Part shown: in pieces, positions 14,669 to 14,778 of the stretch | Layout of the letters: every line of letters starts with the position of its first letter | How positions within the stretch are numbered: the first letter of the stretch is position 1 | From: Angelakisella sp. | Lineage (GTDB): Bacteria; Bacillota; Clostridia; Oscillospirales; Ruminococcaceae | Direction of reading: 5' to 3' | Assembly (NCBI GenBank): GCA_022794295.1 | Contig: JAAWEO010000033.1 | Location: 1-14,778, forward strand | DNA: 14,778 bases | Position numbers and translations under genes: made by a program | The notes under the pieces: model-generated | What the model was told of the DNA's origin: nothing | Seen by the model: the letters and a program-made list of their open reading frames with translations, nothing else | The model's database searches: none

Positions 14669-14778
14669 ATGAACGAGCAGGAACTGACCAAACGACTCAC
14701 CGCCCCCTTTGAAGCGCAGGATGTGGAATGGCGCATCCAGCAGACCACCCAGGACAAAAGCCGGGGGCTGGCGGTGGC
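14669..14778 (+). CDS. Rad52/Rad22-family single-strand annealing protein, 3'-truncated
   Basis: Only the first 36 residues are in the window. The ATG at 14669 follows AAGGAG (14656-14661) by seven bases. The start L-T-K-R-L-T-A-P-F-E-A-Q-D-V-E-W-R-I-Q-Q-T matches the N-terminus I associate with phage- and element-borne Rad52/22 proteins (F-x-x-x-D-V-E-W-R-x-Q). Such proteins anneal complementary single strands in recombination and after conjugative transfer. Being cut by the window edge, the identification rests on a short motif. It is probably part of the same operon, separated from the E2-like gene by the palindromic repeat. Confidence 0.7.
   Translation, partial: MNEQELTKRLTAPFEAQDVEWRIQQTTQDKSRGLAV

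Overview
The window looks like the interior of an integrative and conjugative (or otherwise mobile) element in a GC-rich gut Clostridium, of the Oscillospiraceae/Lachnospiraceae kind. The evidence is strong AGGAGG ribosome sites, tightly packed or overlapping genes, Gram-positive surface-protein architecture, and a gene set (DUF3848, Rad52-like annealing protein, PRTRC-like JAB/E1/E2 genes, orphan DUF6094 methylase) that usually travels on such elements. No integrase, relaxase or attachment site lies in view, so the element's limits are unknown. No tRNA, rRNA or CRISPR array was seen.

Layout. (1) Positions 1-885, plus strand: the 3' part of a von Willebrand A protein and a small DUF3848 protein, closed by a strong hairpin terminator at 906-953. 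(2) Positions 954-7806, minus strand, probably one transcription unit: a MalT-like LuxR-family ATPase regulator, then a 1362-residue secreted, membrane-anchored surface protein 29 bases downstream, then an XRE-type repressor-like protein. This looks like a self-contained cargo module. (3) Positions 7807-8475: a 669-base AT-rich divergent control region. It holds a (TTGC)n tetranucleotide tract directly downstream of a consensus -10 box for the minus unit, and on the plus side a promoter and structured leader ending in an intrinsic terminator just before the next operon. (4) Positions 8476-14778, plus strand: a long operon coding for a JAB/JAMM metalloprotease-like protein, an E1-like ThiF enzyme, a bactofilin-like protein, a DUF6094 DNA methylase-like protein, two unrecognised proteins, an E2-like (PRTRC protein B / Prok-E2_D-like) protein, and the start of a Rad52-family protein.

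The most interesting content is region 4. The three enzymatic classes of a ubiquitin-like conjugation pathway (E1 activation, E2 conjugation, JAMM deconjugation) are present with recognisable catalytic motifs, interleaved with DNA-processing and filament-type genes. No ubiquitin-like modifier is visible in the window. Two copies of a palindrome-rich repeat sharing 52 identical bases sit exactly at the stop codons of the E1 and E2 genes, and the operon leader looks like an attenuator. The second notable feature is the variable-looking (TTGC)n tract, which could switch or tune expression of the surface protein through its co-transcribed regulator.

All assignments come from reading motifs by eye; no database search was run.
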